DNA from: Vannielia litorea
GTDB lineage: Bacteria > Pseudomonadota > Alphaproteobacteria > Rhodobacterales > Rhodobacteraceae
DNA length: 64,000 bases
Direction of reading: 5' to 3'
Assembly: GCF_900142295.1 (NCBI RefSeq)
Contig: NZ_FSRL01000001.1
Coordinates: 62,001-126,000, forward strand
Shown: piece by piece, positions 55,682 to 64,000 of the stretch
Layout: every line of letters starts with the position of its first letter
Numbering within the stretch: position 1 is the stretch's first letter
Notes under the pieces: generated by a model
What the model saw: only the letters and a program-made list of their open reading frames with translations
Database searches by the model: none
What the model was told of the DNA's origin: nothing
Made by a program: the position numbers and the translations under genes

Positions 55682-55702
55682 CTGACAGTGTCGTGTCAGG
55701 AG
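55679..55702. promoter_or_regulatory. 24-bp palindrome before uvrB, matching the WYL operon operator
   Basis: CTCCTGACAG-N4-GTGTCAGGAG, with nine perfectly paired bases per arm, is 21/24 identical to 29656-29679. It lies 56 bases upstream of uvrB; the other copy lies 44 bases upstream of the VOC gene. An extra half-site TGTCAGG follows at 55705-55711. Confidence 0.7.
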
Positions 55703-55939
55703 GTTGTCAGGGCAGCGGGCAGATTTCCGCCAATGCAATCGGAGGGAGAGTGATGCATTGATGACTCGCTCTGAGAGGTGTAGCCTGTAGATATGCAGCG
55801 ACCCGACCGCCGGAGCCTGCCGAGCCCTGTGGCACCACATCGGCACGGCCCCGGCGGTCACCCTTGCATGGGCTTTGGGCCTTGCGTCACGGGGGCAATT
55901 TCGCCCATATGTCAGGCGGAAAGAGCCAGGAGATCCGCC

Positions 55940-56251
55940 ATGCGCGCACGCATCTACCAGCCCGCCAAGACGGCCATGCAATCCGGCACCGCCAAGACAA
56001 GGGGCTGGGTGCTCGATTTCGCGCCCGCCGAAAGCCGTGAGCTTGACCCGCTGATGGGTTGGACCGGCTCGGGTGACACTCAATCCCAGGTGCGGCTGCG
56101 GTTCTCTTCCAAGGAGGAGGCGCTCGATTACGCCAAGGAACACGGGATCGACGCCGTCGTGACCGAGCCGCAGAAGCGCAAACCCAACATCCGCCCTGGC
56201 GGCTATGGCGAGAACTTCGCCACCTCCCGCCGCGAGCCCTGGTCGCATTGA
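55940..56251 (+). CDS. NDUFS4-like complex I accessory subunit
   Basis: The 103-residue protein starts [20 protein letters not shown] and contains [20 protein letters not shown] and [20 protein letters not shown], the ETC_C1_NDUFS4 signature. It is an alphaproteobacterial accessory subunit of NADH:quinone oxidoreductase, homologous to the mitochondrial 18-kDa subunit. CCAGGAG precedes the ATG. Its stop overlaps the glycosyltransferase TTG start. No nuo genes are adjacent. Confidence 0.9.
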   Translation: MRARIYQPAKTAMQSGTAKTRGWVLDFAPAESRELDPLMGWTGSGDTQSQVRLRFSSKEEALDYAKEHGIDAVVTEPQKRKPNIRPGGYGENFATSRREPWSH

Positions 56252-57408
56252 GCTCGGCTCCAGTGCGCGACGCGGGCGTTCCCTTGGGCGGGTACGCGTC
56301 CGTGGCTCCCACGCCGGGGCAGTACGGCGGCCGTCGGATCCAGTCCGTCACCCCGATGAAGAACGAAGGCCCGTACATCCTCGAGTGGGTCGCCTACCAC
56401 CGCCTGATCGGCATCAACGACATTCTGATCTTCTCGAACGATTGCACCGATGGCTCGGACCAGCTGCTGGACCGGCTCGACGAGCTGGGCTACATCCGCC
56501 ACTACGGCAACCCCTCGGTGATCATGAACGTGGAGCGGCACCACCTTGCGGTGATCCGTTACCTCAACACGCTTTCCCGCGTGCACCGGGCCGACTGGGT
56601 CGTGTCGCTCGATGCCGACGAGTTCATCTGCATCAACACGGGCGACGGCACCCTCGATGCGCTCATCGAGGCCTGCGCCGGGGCGGACGTGATCAGCATG
56701 AACCAGCTCAACTTCGGCTGCGGCGGTCAGGGTGACTTCACAGACGAATTGCAGATCGACCGCTTCATCTGGGCCCAGCGCTACGCCGGCGGCAAGAACC
56801 CGACGGGCCAGCGCCGCGGGGTGAAGTCGCTCACCCGGATTGGCGCGCCCGTTGTCGCCATCACCAACCACTCGCCGCGCCCCGACCCCGAGCGGAGCGC
56901 CGAGCTGACCTGGGTCAACGGCGCTGGCAAGCCGTTGCCACAGGAGATGCTGGTGAAGGAAATCAAGTCGTTCGGGGAGGAGCTTTGCGCCTATGACCTG
57001 GTTCAACTGAACCACTATGCCCTGCGCTCGATGGACAGCTTTCTCACCCAGGTCTTCCGTGGAAATGCCAACCACGCCAACCGCGCGGCCGATATGAGCT
57101 ATTGGCGCAAGCACAACCTCAACGAACAGCTCGATACCCGGATACAGCGCTGGTCGGCGCCGGTGAAAACGGCCATTGCCGAGATGCTGCAGGATGGCGA
57201 GTTGGCCGCGCTGCACCAGGCCACGGTGGCGCACCATCGGGCGCATATCGAGGAGCTCAAGGGAGGGCAGGATCTCTCCAGGCTTCGGCGTCTTGTCGAG
57301 AACGCCCACAACCGAGGTTGGCCCGAGTTGGCCACGACCGAGGCGGGCGCCTCGACTAGCCGAAACGCGCCCGCGTCCGGTTTGCGAAGCCGACCAGCGA
57401 CAGCATGA
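56248..57408 (+). CDS. Glycosyltransferase family 2/92-like protein
   Basis: The 386-residue protein has the GT-A opening [40 protein letters not shown] and the DXD-type site [13 protein letters not shown]. It probably transfers sugars to surface polysaccharide or lipid. The TTG start overlaps the previous stop (TTGA); an internal GTG (56263) or ATG 56356 cannot be excluded. The last 17 codons overlap the 3' end of acr3 on the other strand. Confidence 0.82.
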   Translation: MSSAPVRDAGVPLGGYASVAPTPGQYGGRRIQSVTPMKNEGPYILEWVAYHRLIGINDILIFSNDCTDGSDQLLDRLDELGYIRHYGNPSVIMNVERHHLAVIRYLNTLSRVHRADWVVSLDADEFICINTGDGTLDALIEACAGADVISMNQLNFGCGGQGDFTDELQIDRFIWAQRYAGGKNPTGQRRGVKSLTRIGAPVVAITNHSPRPDPERSAELTWVNGAGKPLPQEMLVKEIKSFGEELCAYDLVQLNHYALRSMDSFLTQVFRGNANHANRAADMSYWRKHNLNEQLDTRIQRWSAPVKTAIAEMLQDGELAALHQATVAHHRAHIEELKGGQDLSRLRRLVENAHNRGWPELATTEAGASTSRNAPASGLRSRPATA

Positions 57409-58363
57409 CCGGCACCTCCACCAGCACGCCCACCACCGTTGCCAGCGCCGCGCCCGAATTGAGCCCGAAGAGCGAGATTGCCACGGCCACGGCCAGCTCG
57501 AAGAAATTGGACGTGCCGATCAGCGCGCAGGGCGCGGCAATCCGGTGCGGCACCTTGAGCGCGAAAGCCGCCGCATAGGCCAGGGCGAAGATCCCGTAGC
57601 TCTGGATCACGATCGGCACCGCGATGAGGGCAATCACCTGCGGGCGGTCGAGGATGGTGCCGCCCTGCAGCGCGAAGAGGATCGCCACGGTCGCGATCAG
57701 CCCGATCACCGACCAGGGCTTCACCCGCGCCTGAAACCCGTCGATCCGCTCTCGGGTCGCCAGTCGTTTCCGCGTCCAGACGCCGGCGATGAGGGGGAGC
57801 AGCACGAAGAGGAGCACCGAGAGCAGCAGGGTCTCCCAAGGCACCTCGATGTCGGTCACGCCGAGAAGGAAGGCGACGATGGGCGCGAAGGCGAAGACCA
57901 TCACCACGTCGTTCACGCTGACCTGCAGAAGCGTGTAGCTCTCGTCGCCTCTCGTGAGCTGGGACCAGACGAAGACCATCGCCGTGCAGGGCGCCGCGCC
58001 CAGCAGGATCAGCCCGGCGGTGTACTGCATCGCATCCTCGGGCGAGATCCATGGCGCGAAGACATGATCGAAGAAGAGCACCGCAAGCAAGGCCATGGTG
58101 AAGGGCTTGATCAGCCAGTTCACCGCCAATGTGATCGCCAGCCCCCTCGGCTGTTTGACGGCCGTCTTCAGCGCGGCAGGGTCGACGCCCACCATCATGG
58201 GGTAGACCATGGCCCAGATCAGAATGGCGACCACGAGGTTGACGCGGGCCACCTCGGCGGCCGCGACGAGCTCTACCAGCGCGGGGAAGGCGGCGCCGAG
58301 GATGATGCCGCCCAGCATCGCAAGCGCCACCCAGACGGTCAGGTAACGTTCGAATATGCTCAC
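57356..58363 (-). CDS. acr3: Arsenite efflux permease ACR3
   Basis: The 335-residue protein has ten membrane helices and the conserved ACR3 Cys in [16 protein letters not shown], needed for arsenite export. The start is GTG 58363, overlapping the arsJ stop (GTGA). The family is distinct from ArsB, and the length is slightly shorter than yeast Acr3. It is last in the ars operon and converges with the glycosyltransferase. Confidence 0.92.
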   Translation of the reverse strand: MSIFERYLTVWVALAMLGGIILGAAFPALVELVAAAEVARVNLVVAILIWAMVYPMMVGVDPAALKTAVKQPRGLAITLAVNWLIKPFTMALLAVLFFDHVFAPWISPEDAMQYTAGLILLGAAPCTAMVFVWSQLTRGDESYTLLQVSVNDVVMVFAFAPIVAFLLGVTDIEVPWETLLLSVLLFVLLPLIAGVWTRKRLATRERIDGFQARVKPWSVIGLIATVAILFALQGGTILDRPQVIALIAVPIVIQSYGIFALAYAAAFALKVPHRIAAPCALIGTSNFFELAVAVAISLFGLNSGAALATVVGVLVEVPVMLSLVGFANRTRARFG

Positions 58364-59619
58364 GCCGGTTGTGCCTCTGCGTCGAGCCGGCCCGAAAGCA
58401 GCGCGGCCGTGGCCACCATGACGGTGGCGGTTCCCAGCACAAGGGGCAAACCGCCGAGCTGGTAGGTGAGGCCCGAGAGCACGGTGCCCAGCAGACGCCC
58501 GCCCGCATTGGCCATGTAATAGAAGCCCACGTCCATCGTCACCCGCTCCGCCCTGGTGAAGGCGAGGATCAGGTAGGAATGCAGCGAGGAGTTGATGGCA
58601 AAGAGCGCGCCAAAGGCCAGCAGCCCGGCCACCAGCGTCACCGTCAGCCAGGGCTGCGGCTCGGGCGAGGCGAGCACGGCGGCGGTGAGCGCCGCCGGCA
58701 CGAGAAAGAGCGCCCCGGCCCAGGTGCGCGCCGCGCGGATCAGGTGGGACTCTTCCCGTGTGCTTGCCCGCAGCAGCCTTGGTGCGGAGGCTTGCACCGC
58801 ACCATAGAGGATGACCCAGACGGCCATGAAGGTGCCGATCATGAAGAAGGCGGAGCGGTTGCCTGCTTCGGTGCCGTCGGAGAGCACGGCGTAGAAGTAG
58901 ATCGGGATGCCCACCACGAACCACACGTCGCGTGCCCCGAAGAGAAACACCCGCGCTGCCGAGAGCCAGTTCACGTTGGCGGATTTCGAGAACACCTCCG
59001 AGAACTTCGCCCCCTTGCGGCCGGTCGGAAGGCCACGGGGCATGACCGCCACGATCACGGCAAGGATCACGCCCAGCACCAGGGCCATGACCAGCACGGA
59101 GCCGACGAACCCCAGGACCGCCAGCAGCGCCGCGCCGAGCAGGAAGCCCACGCCCTTCACCGCGTTCTTGGAGCCAGTCAGCACCGCCACCCAGCGAAAG
59201 AGCCCGCCCGTCTCGGAAGGTGCCAGCAGTTTTACTGCGGACTTCGACGACATCTTCGCCAGGTCCTTCGCGACCCCGCTCGCGCCCTGAACGCACATCA
59301 CGTAGGCCACGGAGGCGCCCACGGCCCAGCCGGGATCAAGCAGCGCAAGCGCTAGCAGGGCCATCACCTGCAGCGCCAGACCGGCATAGAGCGTCGCCAC
59401 CAGCCCGAAGCGGGCGGCGATCCATCCGGCGGACAGGTTGGTGACCATCCCGGCGATCTCGTAGAGCACGAAAAGGTAAGCCAGCTGCACCGGCGAAAAG
59501 CCCAGCGTGTGAAAGTGCAGGAGCACCAGCATCCGCAGGGCCCCGTCGGTGAGCATGAAGGCCCAATAAGCGGCGGTGACGGCAATGTAGGCCGAGAGGC
59601 CCTCGGGGCGCTGGCTCAC
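58360..59619 (-). CDS. arsJ: Organoarsenical efflux permease ArsJ
   Basis: The 419-residue MFS protein has about twelve membrane helices and, adjacent to a GAPDH gene, matches ArsJ. ArsJ exports 1-arseno-3-phosphoglycerate, which hydrolyses outside to arsenate. Family residues include [20 protein letters not shown] and [23 protein letters not shown] 59619 follows AGGGG and overlaps the GAPDH stop (GTGA). Confidence 0.92.
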   Translation of the reverse strand: MSQRPEGLSAYIAVTAAYWAFMLTDGALRMLVLLHFHTLGFSPVQLAYLFVLYEIAGMVTNLSAGWIAARFGLVATLYAGLALQVMALLALALLDPGWAVGASVAYVMCVQGASGVAKDLAKMSSKSAVKLLAPSETGGLFRWVAVLTGSKNAVKGVGFLLGAALLAVLGFVGSVLVMALVLGVILAVIVAVMPRGLPTGRKGAKFSEVFSKSANVNWLSAARVFLFGARDVWFVVGIPIYFYAVLSDGTEAGNRSAFFMIGTFMAVWVILYGAVQASAPRLLRASTREESHLIRAARTWAGALFLVPAALTAAVLASPEPQPWLTVTLVAGLLAFGALFAINSSLHSYLILAFTRAERVTMDVGFYYMANAGGRLLGTVLSGLTYQLGGLPLVLGTATVMVATAALLSGRLDAEAQPA

Positions 59620-60614
59620 AAGGAGGCCCCTACCATCAGCGCAACATCTGCCAGACGGTGGGCATACCCCATCTCGTTGTCGTACCAGGCATAGATCTTC
59701 ACCTGCGTCCCGTTCACAACCAAAGTGGAGGGCGCATCGACGATGCTCGATCGGGTGTCGTTGGTGTAGTCGGCAGAAACGAGCGGGCGTGTCTCGTAGC
59801 CCAGAATGCCCTTCAGCTCCCCCTCTGCGGCCGCCGCGAACAGCGCGTTGACCTCTTCGGTAGTGGTTGCGCGTTCCACTTCGAACACGCAATCGGTGAG
59901 TGAGGCATTGAGAAGCGGCACACGGACCGCATGACCGTTCAGCCGCCCCTTGAGCTCAGGGTAGATGAGGGTGATCGCCGTGGCGCTGCCGGTCGTGGTG
60001 GGGATCAGCGAGTTCAGGGCCGAGCGGGCGCGGCGAAGGTCCTTTGCGGGGCGGTCGACGATGGTCTGCGTATTGGTCACGTCATGGATCGTCGTGATCG
60101 AGCCATGCTTGATGCCGAGGGACTCGTGGATCACCTTCACCACGGGCGCGAGGCAGTTCGTGGTGCAGGAGGCAGCGGTGACGATGGAGTGTGCCTCGGT
60201 GTCATATGTCTGGTCATTGACGCCGATCACGATATTGGCCGTCGGGCCGTCCTTCACGGGGGCCGAAACCACCACTTTCTTCACACCGGCGGCGAAGTAG
60301 GGTGCCAGCCTGGCCTCGGTCTTGAACACGCCGGTGCAGTCGATCACCACGTCCACGCCGTCGAGTGGCAGCTTGTCGATGTCTCGGGTGCCGATGAAGG
60401 GCAGGCGGGTGCCGTTGACCGTCACGCTCTCCGCGTCGCTCGAGAACTCGGCATCCCAACGTCCGTGCACCGTGTCGAACTCCAGGAGATGCGCATGCAT
60501 CGCCGTGTCGCCGACCGCATCGTTGATCCATGCGATCTCCGCACCTTTTTCGAGCAGCGGCTTCAGGGCGAGTTTGCCCATTCTGCCGAGACCATTGAGG
60601 GCATAGGTCGTCAT
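59616..60614 (-). CDS. Arsenic-operon glyceraldehyde-3-phosphate dehydrogenase
   Basis: The 332-residue enzyme of the ars branch uses arsenate in place of phosphate to make 1-arseno-3-phosphoglycerate. It has the NAD-binding opening [18 protein letters not shown] (GxGRxG) and the catalytic Cys in [16 protein letters not shown], with the [11 protein letters not shown] and WYDNEMGYA segments of true GAPDHs. Both ends overlap neighbours by four bases, so it is produced with ArsJ. Confidence 0.93.
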   Translation of the reverse strand: MTTYALNGLGRMGKLALKPLLEKGAEIAWINDAVGDTAMHAHLLEFDTVHGRWDAEFSSDAESVTVNGTRLPFIGTRDIDKLPLDGVDVVIDCTGVFKTEARLAPYFAAGVKKVVVSAPVKDGPTANIVIGVNDQTYDTEAHSIVTAASCTTNCLAPVVKVIHESLGIKHGSITTIHDVTNTQTIVDRPAKDLRRARSALNSLIPTTTGSATAITLIYPELKGRLNGHAVRVPLLNASLTDCVFEVERATTTEEVNALFAAAAEGELKGILGYETRPLVSADYTNDTRSSIVDAPSTLVVNGTQVKIYAWYDNEMGYAHRLADVALMVGASL

Positions 60615-61456
60615 GGGGCGTGATCCTCTTTCTCGCGGCCGATCTCGTCGACGGCCGATTGCAGGGCGATCCGGTCGAGCGTGGCGAGCGGCAGGGCCGT
60701 GAAGGCCGTGATCCGGTGCTTCAGCGCGCCGTAGGCCTGCTGGAAGGCCAGGGCCTTTTGCGCTTCGGAGCCCTCTGCCTTCACCGGGTCTTCCATGCCC
60801 CAATGACCGCTGATCGGTTGCCCTTCCCAGGCCGGGCACTCCTCGTTGGCCGCCTGGTTGCAGACCGTGAAGACGAAATCGAGATGCGGCGCGTCGGGGC
60901 CGATGAACTCGTTCACGTTCTTGGCCCGGAGCGGCCCGATGTCATGCCCCTTCTTCTCCAGCAGGCGCACCGCGAAGGGGTTCAGCTCGGACTGCGGGCG
61001 CGTACCGGCGGAATAGGCGTTGAACCTGTCGCCTCCCAGGGACCGCAAGAGGGTCTCGGCAAAGATCGACCGGGCGGAGTTGCCGGTGCAGATGAAGAGC
61101 ACATTGTATTTCTGATCTGCCATCGGAGTTGATCCTTCGATGAGGGGGAAAACCAGGGGGCCGCACAACTCGGGACGGCCGCGGCAGCAATCGAGAAAGA
61201 GGTAATCCAGGGTTTGTCGCACAGCTGCCATGTCGACTGTGTAGTGCAGCGATGTGCCCACCCGTGTCTGCACGGCGAGCCCGGCTTGCATGAGCGCCGC
61301 AAGATAGGCGCTGAGCGTGCTGGGCTTGAGGCCCATCGCCTCTGCAATCTCGCCCGCGGGCAGCCGATCCGGGTAACGGCGCATGAGAAGCCGGAACAGC
61401 GCGAGGCGCTGGGGATGACCGAGGGTCGTCAGACGATGGGGAATCTCTGTTTTCAT
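60611..61456 (-). CDS. ArsR regulator fused to ArsC arsenate reductase
   Basis: The 281-residue protein joins an ArsR-type winged helix (residues 1-110; [20 protein letters not shown]) to a low-molecular-weight phosphatase-type ArsC (114-281) with the Cys-X5-Arg loop at 123 ([10 protein letters not shown]), [16 protein letters not shown] and the DPVKAEG acid loop. A Cys cluster (C90, C91, C98) at the end of the HTH domain may bind arsenite. It starts the ars operon and overlaps the GAPDH gene. Promoter elements just upstream suggest a leaderless message. Confidence 0.92.
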   Translation of the reverse strand: MKTEIPHRLTTLGHPQRLALFRLLMRRYPDRLPAGEIAEAMGLKPSTLSAYLAALMQAGLAVQTRVGTSLHYTVDMAAVRQTLDYLFLDCCRGRPELCGPLVFPLIEGSTPMADQKYNVLFICTGNSARSIFAETLLRSLGGDRFNAYSAGTRPQSELNPFAVRLLEKKGHDIGPLRAKNVNEFIGPDAPHLDFVFTVCNQAANEECPAWEGQPISGHWGMEDPVKAEGSEAQKALAFQQAYGALKHRITAFTALPLATLDRIALQSAVDEIGREKEDHAP

Positions 61457-61563
61457 ATTTCACGAATAAAAGAAATAAACAGAGAGTCCAAGTGACAGTT
61501 TGATGACTCCATTGCGCGCCCCGCGTTGACCGGCCTCCGCCGCCGGGCTACCACGGCGCCAGC

Positions 61564-61640
61564 GGTCCCGTAGCTCAACTGGATAGAGCAGCTGACTTCT
61601 AATCAGCAGGTTCGGGGTTCGAGTCCTCGCGGGATCGCCA
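61564..61640 (+). tRNA. tRNA-Arg (anticodon UCU)
   Basis: Seventy-seven bases fold into the cloverleaf: acceptor GGTCCCG/CGGGATC (one G-U pair), anticodon stem GCTGA/TCAGC with loop CTTCTAA (UCU at 34-36), T arm CGGGG/CCTCG around TTCGAGT, discriminator G and encoded CCA. It reads rare AGA codons. It lies between the ars operon and the TRAP gene. Confidence 0.96.
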
Positions 61641-61725
61641 GCCTGAATCGCACAGGCCCTCCAGACGCACCGCAGTGGCAGTTGCCCGGAAGAACGGACC
61701 TTAGCGCCGACCCGGAGAGGCCTCC

Positions 61726-64000
61726 TCAGGCCGCGGCGCGCTCGGTGTTTCGCCGGGCGGTCATGGCATGGAAGGCCAGGAGCGCGGCCGCGAGGCCGAT
61801 GCCGGTCAGCATCACGGGCACGGTCTTCCACAGGACCAGCACGGCGAGGAAGAGCCGCAGCGCGACTTCCCAGCTTGCCAGCCTGTCCCGATCGTAGCGC
61901 GCGAGGGCCGAGGCGATCAGGTAGAGCGCAAGCACAAGGCGCAGGCCCAGAAGCCCCAAGGCGACGATATCGACCGAGCCGGAGTAGCCCTCGATCAGCG
62001 CCTTGCGGCCGGTCTCGTCGGTGATCGTCACGGCCTCTTCGATCAGCAGCAGCTCGGGATACCAGGCAAAGACGAAGGGGATGGTGAACATCACGATCCC
62101 CACCCGAACGGCGGCAATGCCGGTTCGCATCGGTTCGGTGCGGGTGATTGAGGCCGCGGCGAAGGCGGCAATGGCCACGGGCGGGGTGATCGCCGAGGCC
62201 ACCGCGAAGTAGAAGACGAACATATGCGCGGTGAAGAAGCTGACCCCGAGGTTGGCCAGCAGCGGCCCGAGCAGCAGCGCCACGTTCACATAGGCGGGCA
62301 CCGTGGGCATCCCCATGCCGAGTATGATGGCGCAGACCATGGCGCATGTGAGCGCCAGCATCAGGTAGACACCGCCCACGATGCGGATCTCGAAGCCAAA
62401 GATGTGCATCACCTGGGCCCGTTCGAGCCAGGTGGTAACGGCGCGGGTCAGCTCACCCGTGAGGCCGCTCTCGTTCAGGAAGGCGGCGATGATCGACACC
62501 GCGAAGAGCAGCAGAAACAGGCGCGATAGCAGGATGCCGCCATCGGCCAGCGACACCACCACCCTGCGTGGTGCGGCGCGCGTGCCCGGATCGAGAAAGA
62601 GCAGCGGCAACAGCACGATCACCGCCCACCACCCGGCCGAGATCGCATCGCCGGTGGCGTTCTGGATCGTCTGGGTCACCGCCGCGGGCAGGATCGAGGC
62701 CAGCAGGCCGCTGCCCGCCGTGTCCTTGTTGCCCAGGAGCAGCATCAGGATCGTCAGGATCGGCACGAAGATGATGATCAGGTTGAGCCAGTCCTGCCGG
62801 TTCATCACCAGGTCGTCGGGAATGTCGCGCATCGGCTCCACGCGGTCGCGCCGGGCCTGGAACATGACCGCGAGGAAGATCGAGAAGAAGAAGCACAGCG
62901 CCGGCAGAAAGGCCGCGGTAATGACCTTGGTGTAGGGCACCGCCGTGAGCGCCACGAGCACGAAGGCCGCAACCCCCATCACCGGTGGCATGATCTGCCC
63001 GCCCGAGGAGGCCGCCGCCTCGACGCCACCGGCGAACTGCGGCGAGAACCCGTTGCGCTGCATCATCGGAATGGTCAGCCGTCCGGTCGAGAGCACGTTG
63101 GTCACCGGCCCGCCGGTGATGGTGCCGAACATCGCGGAAGAGACAACGGCCGCATGAGCCGGCCCGCCGCGCAGGCGACTGGTGGAGAGCACCGCGAGCT
63201 TGATGAGCGAAGTGCCTCCGGCAGAGGTGCCGAAGAGCGCGCCGAGGATCACGTAGGGAAAGACCTGGTTCACCACGATATCCATGAAGCGCCCCATGAA
63301 CCCGTCGGGCGTGATGAATACGTTGGTGGCCTTCTGGATCGCCGCGGCCATTGGGTCTCCGCCGTCCGCGCCGAGCTTGGTCAGCAGGAAGTTGTGGCTG
63401 GAGAGGTCGAACATCCAGATCAGCGCGGTGGCCAGGGTATACAGGACGACCACGGTCGAGACGATGACCAGCGGCAGGCCCCAGACCCGGACGTTGTAGA
63501 GAAAGAAGAGAGTGATGATGACGAAGAGCAGCGGGATCGACCAGATACCGAACCGCGCCTGGCAGGCCGGCACCTCGGCTTCGAGCGAGATCCCGGGGAT
63601 CACGCCGACAGAGCGTTCCGCAGCCTCCTGCATCAGCCGCGCCCGCTCTCCGGTGATCTGGTCTATGAGGCAGACGGAGTCGAGCTCGACCAGGTAGCCC
63701 AGGGCGCCGAGGAAGGCGGCGAAGATCAGGCCCGCGTCGAGCAGGAGGCCAAGCCAGGCGCGCTCGGGCCGCTCCTCCTTCCAGGCGCGGTAGACGCTGG
63801 AGTCGAGCGCCACGATCACCATCATGACGAAGAAGACAGGCGGATAGAAATACTGCGGCGGAAAGCCGGAAATCCGGAAGTAGGGCCGCCCCGTGATCTC
63901 GCGCGCCCAGTCCTGAAGGCCGGGAATCTCGGGCATGGTGTTGATCATGCCGACGATCACGAGGAGCAGGGCAAGCACCAGAGCAATGCGCTGTCCGAGC
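61726..64000 (-). CDS. TRAP transporter fused permease, partial
   Basis: At least 757 residues without a start inside the window; the frame continues open past 64000. It is a fused small/large permease of the TRAP family with many membrane helices; the DctM-type motif appears in FGTSAGGTSLIKLAVLSTSR, AMFGTITGGPVTNVLS and VCAIILGMGMPTVPAYVNVA. It imports a carboxylate-type solute driven by a sodium or proton gradient with a separate periplasmic protein (not in the window). Confidence 0.92.
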   Translation of the reverse strand, partial: LGQRIALVLALLLVIVGMINTMPEIPGLQDWAREITGRPYFRISGFPPQYFYPPVFFVMMVIVALDSSVYRAWKEERPERAWLGLLLDAGLIFAAFLGALGYLVELDSVCLIDQITGERARLMQEAAERSVGVIPGISLEAEVPACQARFGIWSIPLLFVIITLFFLYNVRVWGLPLVIVSTVVVLYTLATALIWMFDLSSHNFLLTKLGADGGDPMAAAIQKATNVFITPDGFMGRFMDIVVNQVFPYVILGALFGTSAGGTSLIKLAVLSTSRLRGGPAHAAVVSSAMFGTITGGPVTNVLSTGRLTIPMMQRNGFSPQFAGGVEAAASSGGQIMPPVMGVAAFVLVALTAVPYTKVITAAFLPALCFFFSIFLAVMFQARRDRVEPMRDIPDDLVMNRQDWLNLIIIFVPILTILMLLLGNKDTAGSGLLASILPAAVTQTIQNATGDAISAGWWAVIVLLPLLFLDPGTRAAPRRVVVSLADGGILLSRLFLLLFAVSIIAAFLNESGLTGELTRAVTTWLERAQVMHIFGFEIRIVGGVYLMLALTCAMVCAIILGMGMPTVPAYVNVALLLGPLLANLGVSFFTAHMFVFYFAVASAITPPVAIAAFAAASITRTEPMRTGIAAVRVGIVMFTIPFVFAWYPELLLIEEAVTITDETGRKALIEGYSGSVDIVALGLLGLRLVLALYLIASALARYDRDRLASWEVALRLFLAVLVLWKTVPVMLTGIGLAAALLAFHAMTARRNTERAAA

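Noticed and set aside
61564..61640. Integration site at the tRNA-Arg gene
   Set aside because: No integrase, no direct repeat of the tRNA end was seen nearby, and the TRAP gene has ordinary composition.

Overview
The window looks like a chromosomal segment of a marine-type alphaproteobacterium of the order Rhodobacterales (Roseobacter group). The grounds are high GC, strong G/C third-position preference, small DUF1127 proteins, an isolated F0 ATP synthase operon encoding both b' and b, class I lysyl-tRNA synthetase, the ffh-GNAT-aroQ-rpsP-rimM-trmD-rplS-rpmE gene order, and a GTA head-spike-like beta-helix protein. This assignment is inferred from gene content; no rRNA gene is present.

Layout. 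1-7.4 kb: end of a GST-like gene, mscL, a zinc-LID adenylate kinase, a DUF1127 gene, ruvCAB with a LexA-like box, an unknown gene, ybgC (with no tol genes following), a secreted unknown and a membrane histidine kinase. 7.8-17.8 kb: a long minus-strand translation operon running from ffh through five tandem GNAT acetyltransferases, chorismate mutase, rpsP, a sulfotransferase-like gene, a 47-codon gene, rimM, a membrane unknown, a VOC protein and trmD to rplS and rpmE. 18-24.8 kb: a membrane unknown, a LysR and an ArsR regulator, atpIBEXF, a DUF305 protein and a hemolysin III family protein. 25-30.4 kb: polA, a pseudouridine synthase, a WYL regulator/VOC pair with a palindromic operator, and DUF1285. 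30.4-37.3 kb: a translationally coupled MoxR-DUF58-DUF4159-large membrane protein operon. 37.6-47.9 kb: ettA, a tiny ORF with terminator, a DUF1127-like gene, a MarR-GNAT fusion, nadD, dacB, a PAS protein, a TerB-like protein, class I lysS and a DUF4864 protein. 48-56 kb: the beta-helix spike candidate, HugZ-like, UspA, ABM, rhodanese and zinc-ribbon genes, a lower-GC accessory gene, and uvrB. 56-64 kb: an NDUFS4-like gene, a glycosyltransferase, an arsenic operon (arsR-arsC fusion, GAPDH, arsJ, acr3), tRNA-Arg(UCU) and a fused TRAP permease running off the right edge.

Most of the window is conserved core. The signals that ordinary annotation would miss are: (1) one 24-bp palindrome, 21/24 identical, in front of both the WYL regulator/VOC pair and uvrB, where it abuts a near-consensus LexA box; (2) five paralogous GNAT genes inside the SRP/ribosome operon; (3) a GTA head-spike-like gene away from any GTA cluster; (4) a lower-GC gene beside uvrB; (5) a 14-codon ORF with its own terminator. 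I saw no insertion sequence, CRISPR array or prophage. Promoter, operator and hairpin calls are by eye only.
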